64,000 bases of DNA from an uncultured Clostridia bacterium (lineage in GTDB: Bacteria; Bacillota; Clostridia; Oscillospirales; Ruminococcaceae), in contig CANDEV010000004.1 of the NCBI GenBank assembly GCA_947383835.1, positions 1 to 64,000 of the forward strand. The letters run 5' to 3'. A program made the position numbers and the translations under genes. Below are positions 41,226-49,708 of this stretch, in pieces (position 1 is the stretch's first letter; each line of letters opens with the position of its first letter). A model generated the notes under the pieces. It did no database searches. It had not been told where the DNA came from and saw only the letters and a program-made list of their open reading frames with translations.

Positions 41226-41335
41226 AGACAGGGCAGGGAACGCCCTGCAGCGAGAGTCACCCCCAATGTGAGATACGATATACTTTTTTCTTTTGAAAGC
41301 CCCCTCAAGGGGGCGGATAAGATATAATTGTATTT
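41226..41335. repeat. GGGAACGCCC / CCCCCTCAAGGGGGC repeat, copy 2
   Basis: Begins GACAGGGCAGGGAACGCCCT, continues AGAGTCACCCCCA, ends AGCCCCCTCAAGGGGGCGGA. Same orientation as the copy at 39568; together they flank the Cys-rich peptide and the zinc-ribbon gene. Confidence 0.7.
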
Positions 41336-41366
41336 AAGCCACCCCGCAGGCACAGCGCTTTCCGCC

Positions 41367-41395
41367 TTGACAAGGGAGTTTTGGGCGTGTATAAT
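41367..41395 (+). promoter_or_regulatory. Consensus promoter of the Bce-type regulatory genes
   Basis: TTGACA (41367-41372), 17 bp, TATAAT (41390-41395), 24 bp before the response regulator start. The short leader contains GGAAGTG. Confidence 0.85.
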
Positions 41396-41418
41396 AAAGT
41401 TGAAGGAAGTGAAAAAAT

Positions 41419-42090
41419 ATGTACCGTGTATTTATCGCCGAGGACGACGAGGGTATTGCGAGGGCTTTGGAAAATCATCTGAAAAAATGGGGACTGGACG
41501 TCCGCTGCGCCGATGATTTCCGTAACGTTACGGGGGAGTTTGCCGAATTTTCGCCGCATATTGTCCTGCTGGATATTTCTCTGCCGTTTTATAACGGCTT
41601 TTATTGGTGCACAGAAATTCGTAAGCTTTCAAATGTACCAATAGTGTTTATTTCCTCTGCCTCTGACAATATGAATATAGTTATGGCAATGAATATGGGC
41701 GGCGATGATTTTATCGCAAAGCCTTTCGATCTAAGCGTGCTTATGGCAAAGGTTCAGGCTCTGCTGAGGCGTACTTATGATTTCGGAGGCACGGTGGGGC
41801 TTATGGAGCACCGCGGGGCTGCCCTGAACACTTCGGACGCGGCGCTTACATACAACGGCGAAAAGATAGACCTTACCAAAAACGAATACAGGATACTCCA
41901 ATTGCTTATGGAAAACAAAGGTAAAATAGTCAGCCGCGAAAGCCTTATGAACCGTCTCTGGCAGACCGACAGCTATGTGGACGAAAACACCCTGACGGTA
42001 AACGTCACCCGCCTGCGGAAAAAGCTTGACAGCGCAGGACTGGAAAATTTTATAACCACAAAGGTCGGAATGGGGTATATTATAGAATGA
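41419..42090 (+). CDS. BceR-type response regulator
   Basis: 223 residues. Receiver 'VFIAEDDEGIARALENHL', phospho-acceptor 'PHIVLLDISLPFYNGFYWC', 'VPIVFISSASDNMNIVMAM' and 'GGDDFIAKPFDLSVLMAKV'; 'FYNGFYWCTEIRK' is typical of the BceR/VirR group. The winged helix has 'LTKNEYRILQLLMENKGKIV' and 'VDENTLTVNVTRLRKKL'. It controls the adjacent BceAB-type transporter in response to peptide antibiotics. Overlaps the kinase gene by 4 bp. Confidence 0.95.
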   Translation: MYRVFIAEDDEGIARALENHLKKWGLDVRCADDFRNVTGEFAEFSPHIVLLDISLPFYNGFYWCTEIRKLSNVPIVFISSASDNMNIVMAMNMGGDDFIAKPFDLSVLMAKVQALLRRTYDFGGTVGLMEHRGAALNTSDAALTYNGEKIDLTKNEYRILQLLMENKGKIVSRESLMNRLWQTDSYVDENTLTVNVTRLRKKLDSAGLENFITTKVGMGYIIE

Positions 42091-43076
42091 AAATGTTTTT
42101 TGAATACCTCCTGTCACATAAAAAGTCAATAACGCTGTGGGCGGTGTTTTCGGCTGTTTTTGCAATTGTTTTTTCGCTGTACAAGCTCCCCGCCGCCGCA
42201 GTTTTCTACAGCGTTTTGATATGCTTTTTCATCGGCACGGTGTGCATTGCAGCCGACTTCAAGGGCTACAGAGAAAAGCGGCTGACCCTCCGTCGGCTGT
42301 TGGACGAGATCGCTGTAACTACGGACAACCTTCCCCAGCCCCAAACCGCCGAGGAAGCAGATTACCAAAGCTTAATAAAAACCCTGTTTGATTTTAAGCA
42401 GTCCCTTGCAAACGAGATGAATGAAAAGTACGCCGATATGGCGGACTATTACACACTTTGGGCGCACCAGATAAAAACTCCCATTGCGGCAATGCGGCTC
42501 AGCTTGCAGGGCGCGGAAACTCCCCAAAGCCGCGAGCTCTCGGAAGATTTGCAGCGCATAGAGCAGTACGTTGAAATGGTGCTGTGCTATCTGCGGCTGG
42601 ACAGCGAGAGCAGCGATTTCCTCATAAAAAAATACGACTTGGACGGCATTATCAGGCAGGCGGTGAGGAAATTTTCCTCACAGTTCATACGCAGGAAAAT
42701 AAAGCTTGTTTACGAGCCTGTTGGAGTAACTGTCCTTACCGACGAAAAATGGCTGCTGTTTGTTTTGGAGCAGGTCTTGTCCAACGCCTTGAAGTACACA
42801 AAATCGGGGGAAATAGAAATTACCCTCGAAGAGCCGAAAACCGTATGCATACGTGACACGGGGATAGGAATTGCCCCAGAGGATATAAACCGAATTTTTG
42901 AAAAGGGCTACACAGGCTACAACGGCAGGACGGACAAAAAAGCCAGCGGTATCGGGCTGTATCTTTGCAGGCAGATCTGCGGTAAGCTTGGACATAAAAT
43001 CACCGCACAGTCGCGGGTTGGCGAGGGTACTGAAATTCGTATAGATCTTTCGGAAACGGAGATAGAAATTGAATAA
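42087..43076 (+). CDS. BceS-type intramembrane-sensing histidine kinase
   Basis: 329 residues. Two N-terminal helices (~13-55) with almost no outer loop, the hallmark of intramembrane-sensing kinases, then 'YYTLWAHQIKTPIAAMRLSL' with the phospho-His, and ATPase blocks 'LEQVLSNALKYTKSGEIEI', 'IRDTGIGIAPEDINRIFEKG' and 'GIGLYLCRQICGKLGH'. Members of this group sense antimicrobial peptides through flux of the partner ABC transporter. Overlaps the regulator gene. Confidence 0.95.
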   Translation: MKMFFEYLLSHKKSITLWAVFSAVFAIVFSLYKLPAAAVFYSVLICFFIGTVCIAADFKGYREKRLTLRRLLDEIAVTTDNLPQPQTAEEADYQSLIKTLFDFKQSLANEMNEKYADMADYYTLWAHQIKTPIAAMRLSLQGAETPQSRELSEDLQRIEQYVEMVLCYLRLDSESSDFLIKKYDLDGIIRQAVRKFSSQFIRRKIKLVYEPVGVTVLTDEKWLLFVLEQVLSNALKYTKSGEIEITLEEPKTVCIRDTGIGIAPEDINRIFEKGYTGYNGRTDKKASGIGLYLCRQICGKLGHKITAQSRVGEGTEIRIDLSETEIEIE

Positions 43077-43094
43077 AAATGTCGTCCCCGTTCC

Positions 43095-43123
43095 TTGACG
43101 GGGCGGCAAAAATGTGATACAAT
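43095..43123 (+). promoter_or_regulatory. Promoter of the 187-residue membrane protein gene
   Basis: TTGACG (43095-43100), 17 bp, TACAAT (43118-43123), 24 bp before the start. It shows that the gene is separately expressed from the kinase upstream. Confidence 0.7.
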
Positions 43124-43146
43124 TATAAAAACAAAGGAGGAATTTT

Positions 43147-43710
43147 ATGAACGAAAAAGACAATTCCGCCGTAAACAAGCCGCAGATTGCATTTATTGTT
43201 TTATTTGCGGCAATTGCTTTTATTAATTTTATTTCCATGATTTACGACGACGACGGATTTGCGGGAGGGGGAACTGCCCGCGTTGTGAGTATGTCGGTGA
43301 TGACACTTATTTCAATTTTTATTACGGCTGCTCTTTTGGCGCTGTATTTTTCAAGAATATCCCATATGGAAAATCTTAAAACAAGGTATTTAATTGTGTC
43401 GCTATGTTGCGTAATTATATGCACGGCAACTGTTTTAAGAGGTTCTTTCTATATGCGCGATCTTGCGGAGGGAACATCGGTTGCTGTTACCGATAAATAT
43501 TGGTATTATATGGGCAGCGGTGACATAAAATTTACCGACTCAAACGGAAGCGTACAGGTTGTAAGAGTTAAAAACTCTTTGGGCGAAATGACCCTCCCGC
43601 TTATTACTTCGCAGTTTTTTCCGTCCGACGATTCGGAGCAAAACAAAAAAAGCATTTATATTGAGTATTATCCTCACAGCCGCACGTTGAAGGATATCCA
43701 TTTTGTATAA
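43147..43710 (+). CDS. Hypothetical membrane protein within the Bce module
   Basis: 187 residues. Three helices (~15-33 'IAFIVLFAAIAFINFISMI', ~48-67 and ~80-98), then a ~85-residue C-terminal domain containing 'YYMGSGDIKFTDSNGSVQV'. No family recognised. It lies between the BceRS and BceAB pairs, where no gene is usual, and has its own promoter. A role in peptide sensing or lipid II-cycle protection is only a guess from position. AAAGGAGG precedes the ATG. Confidence 0.7.
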   Translation: MNEKDNSAVNKPQIAFIVLFAAIAFINFISMIYDDDGFAGGGTARVVSMSVMTLISIFITAALLALYFSRISHMENLKTRYLIVSLCCVIICTATVLRGSFYMRDLAEGTSVAVTDKYWYYMGSGDIKFTDSNGSVQVVRVKNSLGEMTLPLITSQFFPSDDSEQNKKSIYIEYYPHSRTLKDIHFV

Positions 43711-43740
43711 AAAATAATATGTGACAATTTTGTAAGATTA

Positions 43741-43794
43741 AAAGGGAAAATGTAAGCCAAATCTATGGCGGACGTTTTCCCTTTCTGCTATAAT
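43741..43794 (+). promoter_or_regulatory. Probable BceR-controlled promoter with inverted repeat
   Basis: AAAGGGAAAA (43741-43750) and TTTTCCCTTT (43775-43784) are perfect inverted arms 24 bp apart, ending 4 bp before a TATAAT (43789-43794). There is no good -35 hexamer, as expected of an activator-dependent promoter. It lies 97 bp before the ATPase gene. Confidence 0.55.
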
Positions 43795-43811
43795 AATTAC
43801 AGAAACGTTTT

Positions 43812-43865
43812 ATATTAATTCACGACCTAAATTTTTTGTCCGCACATTGGAAGTGAATTAGTATT
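43812..43865. repeat. Short ATACTAATTT-family repeat, copy E
   Basis: Only ~54 bp: ATATTAATTCAC ... GTGAATTAGTATT. Ends agree with the family while the centre is unrelated and short. It lies in the leader of the bceA-like gene, so it is transcribed and may fold. Confidence 0.6.
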
Positions 43866-43890
43866 AATATACATTTTGGGAGGAATTTTT

Positions 43891-44649
43891 ATGCCAATAC
43901 TTGAAGTTAAAAACCTTAAAAAAACATATATGCCCCGCTTCGGAGGGAACCGCGTGGAGGCTCTTAAAAACGTCAGCTTCACTGCTGAAAAGGGTGAGTA
44001 CATCGCCATAATGGGCGAAAGCGGTTCGGGAAAGACCACACTGCTTAATATCCTTGCGGCTCTCGACAAGCCTACGGGCGGAAGCGTTGTTCTGGACGGC
44101 ATAGACCTGTCCGCCGTAAAGGAATCAAAAATCGCGGAATTCCGCCGCGACAATTTAGGCTTTGTTTTTCAGGACTTCAACCTGCTGGACACGTTCACAG
44201 TCCGCGACAATATTTTCCTGCCCCTTGTGCTTATGGGAATGAATTACGGCGAAATGCAGCGGAGACTTGACCCGATAGCAAAAAGACTTGGCATTGCCGA
44301 CCTTTTGAACAAGTACCCCTATGAAATTTCGGGCGGACAAAAGCAGCGCACCGCCGCCGCAAGAGCCATAATAACCGATCCGAAAATGCTCCTTGCGGAC
44401 GAGCCTACAGGCGCGCTGGACTCAAAGGCGACCGACGAAATGCTCCGAATTTTTTCCGACATAAACAATGACGGTCAGACAATTTTAATTGTAACTCACT
44501 CCGTAAAAGCCGCCAGCCACGCAAACCGAGTCCTGTTTATAAAGGACGGCGAGGTTTTCCACCAGATCTACAGAGGGGAATGTACAAACGAAAAGCTGTA
44601 CCAAAAAATTTCGGACACGCTGACTTTACTTGCCTCCGGCGCGAACTAA
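43891..44649 (+). CDS. BceA-type ABC transporter ATPase
   Basis: 252 residues. Walker A 'AIMGESGSGKTTLLNILAAL', Q-loop 'GFVFQDFNLLDTFTV', signature 'ISGGQKQRTAAARAII', Walker B 'MLLADEPTGALDSKATDEML' and H-loop 'ILIVTHSVKAASHANRVL'. It belongs to the MacB/BceA group that frees lipid II-cycle intermediates from bacitracin-like peptides. Start 43891 after GGGAGG. The permease follows after 59 bp. Confidence 0.95.
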   Translation: MPILEVKNLKKTYMPRFGGNRVEALKNVSFTAEKGEYIAIMGESGSGKTTLLNILAALDKPTGGSVVLDGIDLSAVKESKIAEFRRDNLGFVFQDFNLLDTFTVRDNIFLPLVLMGMNYGEMQRRLDPIAKRLGIADLLNKYPYEISGGQKQRTAAARAIITDPKMLLADEPTGALDSKATDEMLRIFSDINNDGQTILIVTHSVKAASHANRVLFIKDGEVFHQIYRGECTNEKLYQKISDTLTLLASGAN

Positions 44650-44708
44650 GCGTGTACATTAACTTTGTTCCCAAGAATAAAAAATTTATTAAAAAGGAAA
44701 TGATCAAA

Positions 44709-46742
44709 ATGAATAAAACTTTCCTATACCCAAAGCTTGCGGCAAGCGGCATAAAAAACAACCGCCGCACCTACCTGCCCTATATACTCACCTGCGCGGG
44801 AATGATAATGATGTTCTATATCGTTGCGTTCCTGCAGGGGAACAGCTTTGTCGCCGAAATGAAGGGCGGCGAGATGATGCAGCTGATGCTTGGCTTCGGC
44901 GTTGTTATTATGGTGATTTTTTCGGCAATTTTTATGTTCTACACCAACTCGTTTTTAATAAGGGGACGAAAAAAAGAGTTCGGTTTATACAACATTTTAG
45001 GCATGGGCAAACGCAACATCGCGCGAATTCTCATATGGGAGACCGTTATTGTGTACATTTCCTCCCTTGTTGTGGGAAACGGCTGCGGCATACTTTTCTC
45101 GAAGCTTTCGGAGCTTTTCCTTGTGAACATAATGAAAGCGGAGGTCGACTATGAATTTCATGTAGATCCCGACGTGATAAAAATGTCGGCGTTATGGTAC
45201 GCAATAATATTTTTGCTGATACTTTTCAACACCATGCGGCAGATACGTCTCACAAACCCCATCGAGCTTATGAAAAGCGAAAACACGGGGGAAAAACCGC
45301 CCAAGTCCAACTGGTTTTTAACTGTTCCGGGAATTCTCCTGCTTGCGGGAGCATATTATATGGCGGTAACTATTGAAAACCCGCTGACAGCGGTATTCGC
45401 GTTTTTTCTTGCGGTAGTAATGGTAATTCTTGCAACGTATATGCTTTTTATTGCAGGGTCTGTTGTAATATGCCGTATGCTGCAAAAAAATAAAAAATAT
45501 TACTATAAAACAAATCATTTTGTGTCCGTATCCTCAATGGTGTACAGAATGAAGCGAAACGGCGCAGGACTTGCTTCAATATGCATTTTGTCAACAATGG
45601 TTCTGGTAACTCTTTCCTCCACCATATGCCTTTATGCGGGGGAGGAGCAGATGCTTCAGGAACGTTATCCGAGAGATTTTCTTATAAACGCCTATTCTAT
45701 CGAAGAGGAGGATGTTTCTCTCGTAAAGGGCTTTGTAAACGACTCAGTTGAAAAATACGGAGAAGTCCCCCAAAATGAAATTGAGTACTCTTATATTTCA
45801 ATTTACGGAGTATTTGACGGAAGCAGCGTTGTACTCGACCCGACGAACACCGATATATCCTCAAACGAAGCAAGCACGCTGACCCTTGTGCCGATAACGG
45901 ATTACAACAAGATCATGGGAGAAAATATTTCTCTTGCAAGGGACGAGGTCATTATCACAGGTGTAAGATCTGACTATGCTTTTGACACGATCAACATAAA
46001 GGAGCTTGGCAGCTTCAAGGTCGTTGGCAAGGCGAAGGACTTTATTTTCAGAGGCGACTCCGCTGCGATCATGGCTCCCGAAATATATATTTTTGTTTCG
46101 GATATTGACGTTTTAAGGGACGTTTACGAAAAACAGTTTGAGGTCTATGATACGAGATATACTTCCTCTCTGCACAATTATTACGGCTTTGATCTGAATT
46201 GCGATGATGATACCAAAATAAAAATTTACGAGGAGATACATTTCAGCGCTGCCCAATATCAAAAGGATCTGTACAATGCAGGCAGAGAGGACGAGTGGTG
46301 CGGCGTGAGAACAGAGTGCGCAGCATGGGACGCAGCCGAATTTTTCGCGATATACGGCGGACTGTTCTTTTTAGGCATAATTTTCGGCACGGTGTTCATT
46401 ATCGCCGCCGCGCTGATAATGTACTACAAGCAAATTTCCGAGGGCTATGAGGACAAGGCTCGATTTGACATATTGCAGAAAGTAGGCATGACAAAGCGTG
46501 AAATAAAAAAGAGCATAAACTCACAGGTGCTGACGGTGTTTTTCCTGCCCCTTGTTTCGGCGGGAATACACATGGCTTTCGCGTTCCCCATTATCTCGCG
46601 GCTGCTTATGCTTTTCGGACTTACGGACACGGCGTTCTTTTCGGTTGTCACGCTGCTTTGCTTCGGCGTATTTTCGGCGGTTTATATTTTGGTGTACCTT
46701 ATTACTTCGCACAGCTACTACAACATAGTACAGCAAGGCTGA
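44709..46742 (+). CDS. BceB-type FtsX-like permease
   Basis: 677 residues. One helix at ~20-40, three more by ~160 ('SFLIRGRKKEFGLYNILGMG' is the FtsX-domain signature), paired helices near 200-290, a large extracytoplasmic domain (~330-560) as in BceB sensor-permeases, and three C-terminal helices with 'YKQISEGYEDKARFDILQKV' (second FtsX repeat). Ten helices overall, the expected count. It partners the upstream ATPase and signals to the BceS-like kinase. Start 44709 after AAAAAGGAAA; longer frames overlap the ATPase gene. Confidence 0.95.
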   Translation: MNKTFLYPKLAASGIKNNRRTYLPYILTCAGMIMMFYIVAFLQGNSFVAEMKGGEMMQLMLGFGVVIMVIFSAIFMFYTNSFLIRGRKKEFGLYNILGMGKRNIARILIWETVIVYISSLVVGNGCGILFSKLSELFLVNIMKAEVDYEFHVDPDVIKMSALWYAIIFLLILFNTMRQIRLTNPIELMKSENTGEKPPKSNWFLTVPGILLLAGAYYMAVTIENPLTAVFAFFLAVVMVILATYMLFIAGSVVICRMLQKNKKYYYKTNHFVSVSSMVYRMKRNGAGLASICILSTMVLVTLSSTICLYAGEEQMLQERYPRDFLINAYSIEEEDVSLVKGFVNDSVEKYGEVPQNEIEYSYISIYGVFDGSSVVLDPTNTDISSNEASTLTLVPITDYNKIMGENISLARDEVIITGVRSDYAFDTINIKELGSFKVVGKAKDFIFRGDSAAIMAPEIYIFVSDIDVLRDVYEKQFEVYDTRYTSSLHNYYGFDLNCDDDTKIKIYEEIHFSAAQYQKDLYNAGREDEWCGVRTECAAWDAAEFFAIYGGLFFLGIIFGTVFIIAAALIMYYKQISEGYEDKARFDILQKVGMTKREIKKSINSQVLTVFFLPLVSAGIHMAFAFPIISRLLMLFGLTDTAFFSVVTLLCFGVFSAVYILVYLITSHSYYNIVQQG

Positions 46743-46751
46743 GTCTTGACC

Positions 46752-46886
46752 TATAGCAATTCAAATAATTAACGCCAATCGTAGGGGCGCATTCTATATG
46801 CGCCCGTGTGTTAGAAAACTATTTCGTTGGGCGGATATGGAATCCGCCCCTACAAAAAATGTGCATTTATTTGTTGAATCGCTATA
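46752..46886. repeat. TATAGCAATTCA / GTAGGGGCG palindromic repeat, copy 2
   Basis: Outer TATAGCAATTCAAATAA and TTATTTGTTGAATCGCTATA pair; inner GTAGGGGCGCATTCTATATG.. and GGATATGGAATCCGCCCCTA pair. It starts 10 bp after the BceB-like stop. A fragment of the CCCCTATCAAGAGCGGGTG type follows at 46914-46932. Confidence 0.85.
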
Positions 46887-46971
46887 AGTACAGCAAATAT
46901 TTATTTTATCAAGCCCCTATCAAGAGCGGGTGAATAATTATAATTTCTTAATTTAAAAAGGAAGTATTTTT

Positions 46972-47115
46972 ATGCGTAATTTTTTCTGCAAAGCGTTAAG
47001 GGCGGCAAGCATTTTTCTGATAGGCGTTTTTATTATGCCGACCTCGATCTTCATTTTTATTATACAAGCTCTTTGGAAAATTGTGGACTATACCTTTGAA
47101 AGGAGCAGTCAATGA
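46972..47115 (+). CDS. 47-residue membrane peptide coupled to the transglycosylase gene
   Basis: A short ORF with one helix: 'MRNFFCKALRAASIFLIGVF' then 'IMPTSIFIFIIQALWKIVDY' and a charged tail. AAAAAGGAAG precedes the ATG, and the stop overlaps the next start as ATGA, which strongly supports translation. No family recognised. It could be a regulatory or anchoring peptide for the transglycosylase. Confidence 0.65.
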   Translation: MRNFFCKALRAASIFLIGVFIMPTSIFIFIIQALWKIVDYTFERSSQ

Positions 47116-47819
47116 AAAAGCTGTTTAAATTTTTACTGACGATATTTATTTTAGCGATTTTGTCGGGAACTGTTTTTGTAACAGTTTACGCAGCCAAGGG
47201 CTACACGATGTACATAGAGGCAACGGGGAAATGCTCCGTTGAGACGAAAGCCGAGGAAATACAGGGCGCGGAAAATTTCGTTGCCTATGACGAGCTTCCG
47301 GAATTTTACGTCAAGGCTGTGATAGCCGCCGAGGACAGGCGTTTTGAAAAGCACGGCGGCGTTGACCCTATCGCTCTGGGCAGGGCGCTTATACACGACA
47401 TACAGGCGGGCGCTCCCGTTGAGGGCGGAAGCACCATTACCCAACAGCTTGCGAAAAATCTTTACTACACGCAGGAAAAAAAGCTGGAGCGCAAATTCGC
47501 CGAAGCCTTTACAGCCTTTGAATTTGAAAAGAAATTTACCAAGAGTGAAATTTTTGAGCTTTATGTCAACACAATTTATTTCGGCAGCAATTATTACGGA
47601 ATATCCGAAGCGGCGCAGGGTTACTACGGAGCGGAGGTCTCGGAGCTTACCGAATATGAGTGTGCAATGCTTGCGGGGATACCCAACGCCCCCTCGGCGT
47701 ATTCTCTCGATACCTCCCCCGACCTTGCGGAGCAGCGGCTTGTGCAGGTTCTCGACAACATGGTGGAAAACGAGGACATAGACGCGGTAAAGGCGAAATC
47801 CCTGATAGCTGACAATTAA
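47112..47819 (+). CDS. mtgA: Monofunctional peptidoglycan glycosyltransferase (GT51)
   Basis: 235 residues. One N-terminal anchor helix (~4-28), then GT51: 'VIAAEDRRFEKHGGVDPIAL' with catalytic Glu, 'EGGSTITQQLAKNLYY', 'RKFAEAFTAFEFEKKFTKSE' and 'YVNTIYFGSNYYGISEAAQG'. It polymerises lipid II into glycan strands at the outer face of the membrane; no transpeptidase domain. Relatives are called MtgA or SgtB. Coupled to a 47-residue membrane peptide upstream. Placed next to the Bce module, both acting on the lipid II cycle. Confidence 0.94.
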   Translation: MKKLFKFLLTIFILAILSGTVFVTVYAAKGYTMYIEATGKCSVETKAEEIQGAENFVAYDELPEFYVKAVIAAEDRRFEKHGGVDPIALGRALIHDIQAGAPVEGGSTITQQLAKNLYYTQEKKLERKFAEAFTAFEFEKKFTKSEIFELYVNTIYFGSNYYGISEAAQGYYGAEVSELTEYECAMLAGIPNAPSAYSLDTSPDLAEQRLVQVLDNMVENEDIDAVKAKSLIADN

Positions 47820-47820
47820 A

Positions 47821-47853
47821 AATGCGTACCCCAAATAAAACGGGGTACGCATT
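47821..47853. terminator. Bidirectional terminator
   Basis: AATGCGTACCCC (47821-47832) / GGGGTACGCATT (47842-47853), perfect 12-bp stem between convergent genes. Confidence 0.85.
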
Positions 47854-47865
47854 AATTGTATACTG

Positions 47866-49206
47866 TCAACTGTACATCGGGTATCTGTATTTTGTAACGA
47901 TAAACGAACCGTCCTCACGAAGCTCGATGACGAAATCGCCGCCGTCAATGTAGGACATATCGTGGTTCTCGTTGTATTTATCCTGCTTTGTGTGGTAGGT
48001 GATAATATTGTCCTGCCGAACAAAATCGGTTATGGTAAGCTTGCCGAGGGTGTCGTCAAAGCCGCCGTCCCCTAAAATTGTATAAAGCTCGCCGTCAATG
48101 TCCCTGTACTTCTGTGGAGCGTTTATAAACATATAGTCCACAAGCTCTTCAGAAAAATATCCGCTCACATAATCTCGCAGTTCCTGCACCGTGTGAAATC
48201 TTGGGTCGTCCACCTTAAAGAAGTACTGGTTGTAGTCGCTGCCCGATACAGGAATTTCAACATAATTTTCATAGTCGGTAACGTTAAGGCTGGTTGCAAT
48301 AAAGTACTGATAAATACTTCCCGCCACCGCGTGAGCCATATAGCCGAAGTAAACATTTTCCGTGGAGATCGGCTCATACGCCCTTCGCATGGTCATATCG
48401 TCGGGGTTGAGAGTATAAGTTACCACATTGGCGGAAAGACGTCCCGTATTGACGCTTTCAGCTATAGTCGGCTCTGGCATGAATTTCAGCGGCTCAGTCT
48501 GATAAAGGTAGCTTTCGGGAATGTAGTTAAGCCGTTCAAAATATTCGGTAACGTCCATTTCAACGGAACTTTTCATTTCCTCCTCCGAAACAGGCTCCTC
48601 TGTCGGCTCGATAACGAAATCCATTTCGGCAGACGTTTCCGCTTCAACGACTTCACCCGTTGTGTCGTAGACCTCAACCTCCACAAGCTGATTGTTCAGT
48701 ATGGAGTACAGTCTGCTGACCGTGTACGGCAAAGATTCGTTCTCAAAATTTGAAAGATAGAAGTCTATCTTCAGCAGATCGGGGTAGGCGGCAGTATCGT
48801 CCGAGCTTTTTATCACCGTGCAGACCTGACTTGCGTACTCCTGCGAATAGGGAAGCGCAACAGAATAATTCACAGGCGGAGCAACATGAAATGTTGAAAA
48901 TCCAAATGTATTATCCTCAACAGTAAGAGTCAGCCCCTCCATTGTTTCATCGGGAGCAGCCGTTATCATGTAGTTGCTGTCATAAACCTTAAAATCGTAC
49001 GAATAAGATGTGAACGGTTCGCTTTCAATATATTCGTCAAAGCTGTTGCCCACGGCGGTCTTGCTGCGGACAAGATTTTGTTCGGCAGGTACGGCTTCGG
49101 TCACAACAGTTTCCTGAATGACCTCCGCGGCTTCTTCAGCAACACAGCCTGACAGCGATACGCATACTGCAATTATCGTTCCGACAGCTGCAAGATATTT
49201 TTTCAT
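47866..49206 (-). CDS. Large lipoprotein of unknown function
   Basis: 446 residues. Signal peptide with lipobox 'SLSGC' (Cys21), a short acidic segment, then ~420 extracytoplasmic residues with alternating beta-rich stretches ('SYSYDFKVYDSNYMITAAP', 'GELYTILGDGGFDDTLGKL'). An acidic Glu-rich stretch near 200-225 ('TEEPVSEEEMKSSVEMD') divides the protein into two lobes. No family recognised. The last ~80 residues share a general plan with the paralogous lipoproteins at 61108 and 62985 (IGD.. Y.T..), not clear homology. GGAG precedes the ATG. Confidence 0.7.
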   Translation of the reverse strand: MKKYLAAVGTIIAVCVSLSGCVAEEAAEVIQETVVTEAVPAEQNLVRSKTAVGNSFDEYIESEPFTSYSYDFKVYDSNYMITAAPDETMEGLTLTVEDNTFGFSTFHVAPPVNYSVALPYSQEYASQVCTVIKSSDDTAAYPDLLKIDFYLSNFENESLPYTVSRLYSILNNQLVEVEVYDTTGEVVEAETSAEMDFVIEPTEEPVSEEEMKSSVEMDVTEYFERLNYIPESYLYQTEPLKFMPEPTIAESVNTGRLSANVVTYTLNPDDMTMRRAYEPISTENVYFGYMAHAVAGSIYQYFIATSLNVTDYENYVEIPVSGSDYNQYFFKVDDPRFHTVQELRDYVSGYFSEELVDYMFINAPQKYRDIDGELYTILGDGGFDDTLGKLTITDFVRQDNIITYHTKQDKYNENHDMSYIDGGDFVIELREDGSFIVTKYRYPMYS

Positions 49207-49420
49207 ATTGCGGCAGCTCCTTTCCCAAGAAATAAAAACGTTTCAAAATATATGCAAAAATATACTTCATTTTTTTTGTACCGATTTTAATTTATATTTG
49301 GTATTAATACCATTATATCATATTTTAAAACGGAATGCAATTACATTTCAATTACAGTTTAACAGATTGTAAGGAAGTTTATGGTAAAAATAGGGGTGTT
49401 TGTGAATGTGATATTGCCAA

Positions 49421-49465
49421 ACGGTAAACATATATACCGTAAAAGGTTACAGGCTGTAACCTTTT
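49421..49465. promoter_or_regulatory. Adjacent palindromes in the 49207-49708 gap
   Basis: ACGGTA...TACCGT (49421-49440), immediately followed by AAAAGGTTACA GGC TGTAACCTTTT (49441-49465), an 11-bp perfect inverted repeat. No gene starts nearby on either strand, so it could be a hairpin terminator left from a lost gene or an operator. Nothing coding is seen in the gap. Confidence 0.45.
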
Positions 49466-49588
49466 AATTTTGGTAATTTTTTGCATTAAAAAATAGACAG
49501 AACTTTTCCTGCCTATAACCTAATAACGCCCCTGCATTTAATGTACGTCCAATAGCAAAATCCTGCAAGCCTCAAATGCAGCAAGGTA

Positions 49589-49695
49589 GCCCCTACCGAA
49601 AGGACGGGTAAAATATGACTGCATCTCACCCGCCCCTTGATAGGGGCTTAATATAGTAAAAATATACCGTATCCTGCTTTGGGGTAGAACAACGC
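49589..49695. repeat. CCCCTTGATAGGGGC-type repeat, partial
   Basis: TAGCCCCTACCGAAAGGACG ... CCCGCCCCTTGATAGGGGCT ... GGGGTAGAACA. The right part matches the right half of the large element at 21708-22012 (CCGCCCCTTGATAGGGGCT, CGTAT, GGGGTAGAACA). The left end differs. Confidence 0.65.
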
Positions 49696-49708
49696 CGCAC
49701 GCGCAGTG

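Noticed and set aside
49441..49465. Calling the 11-bp hairpin a terminator of a specific gene
   Set aside because: No gene ends within 200 bp in the matching direction; left as palindrome of unknown role.
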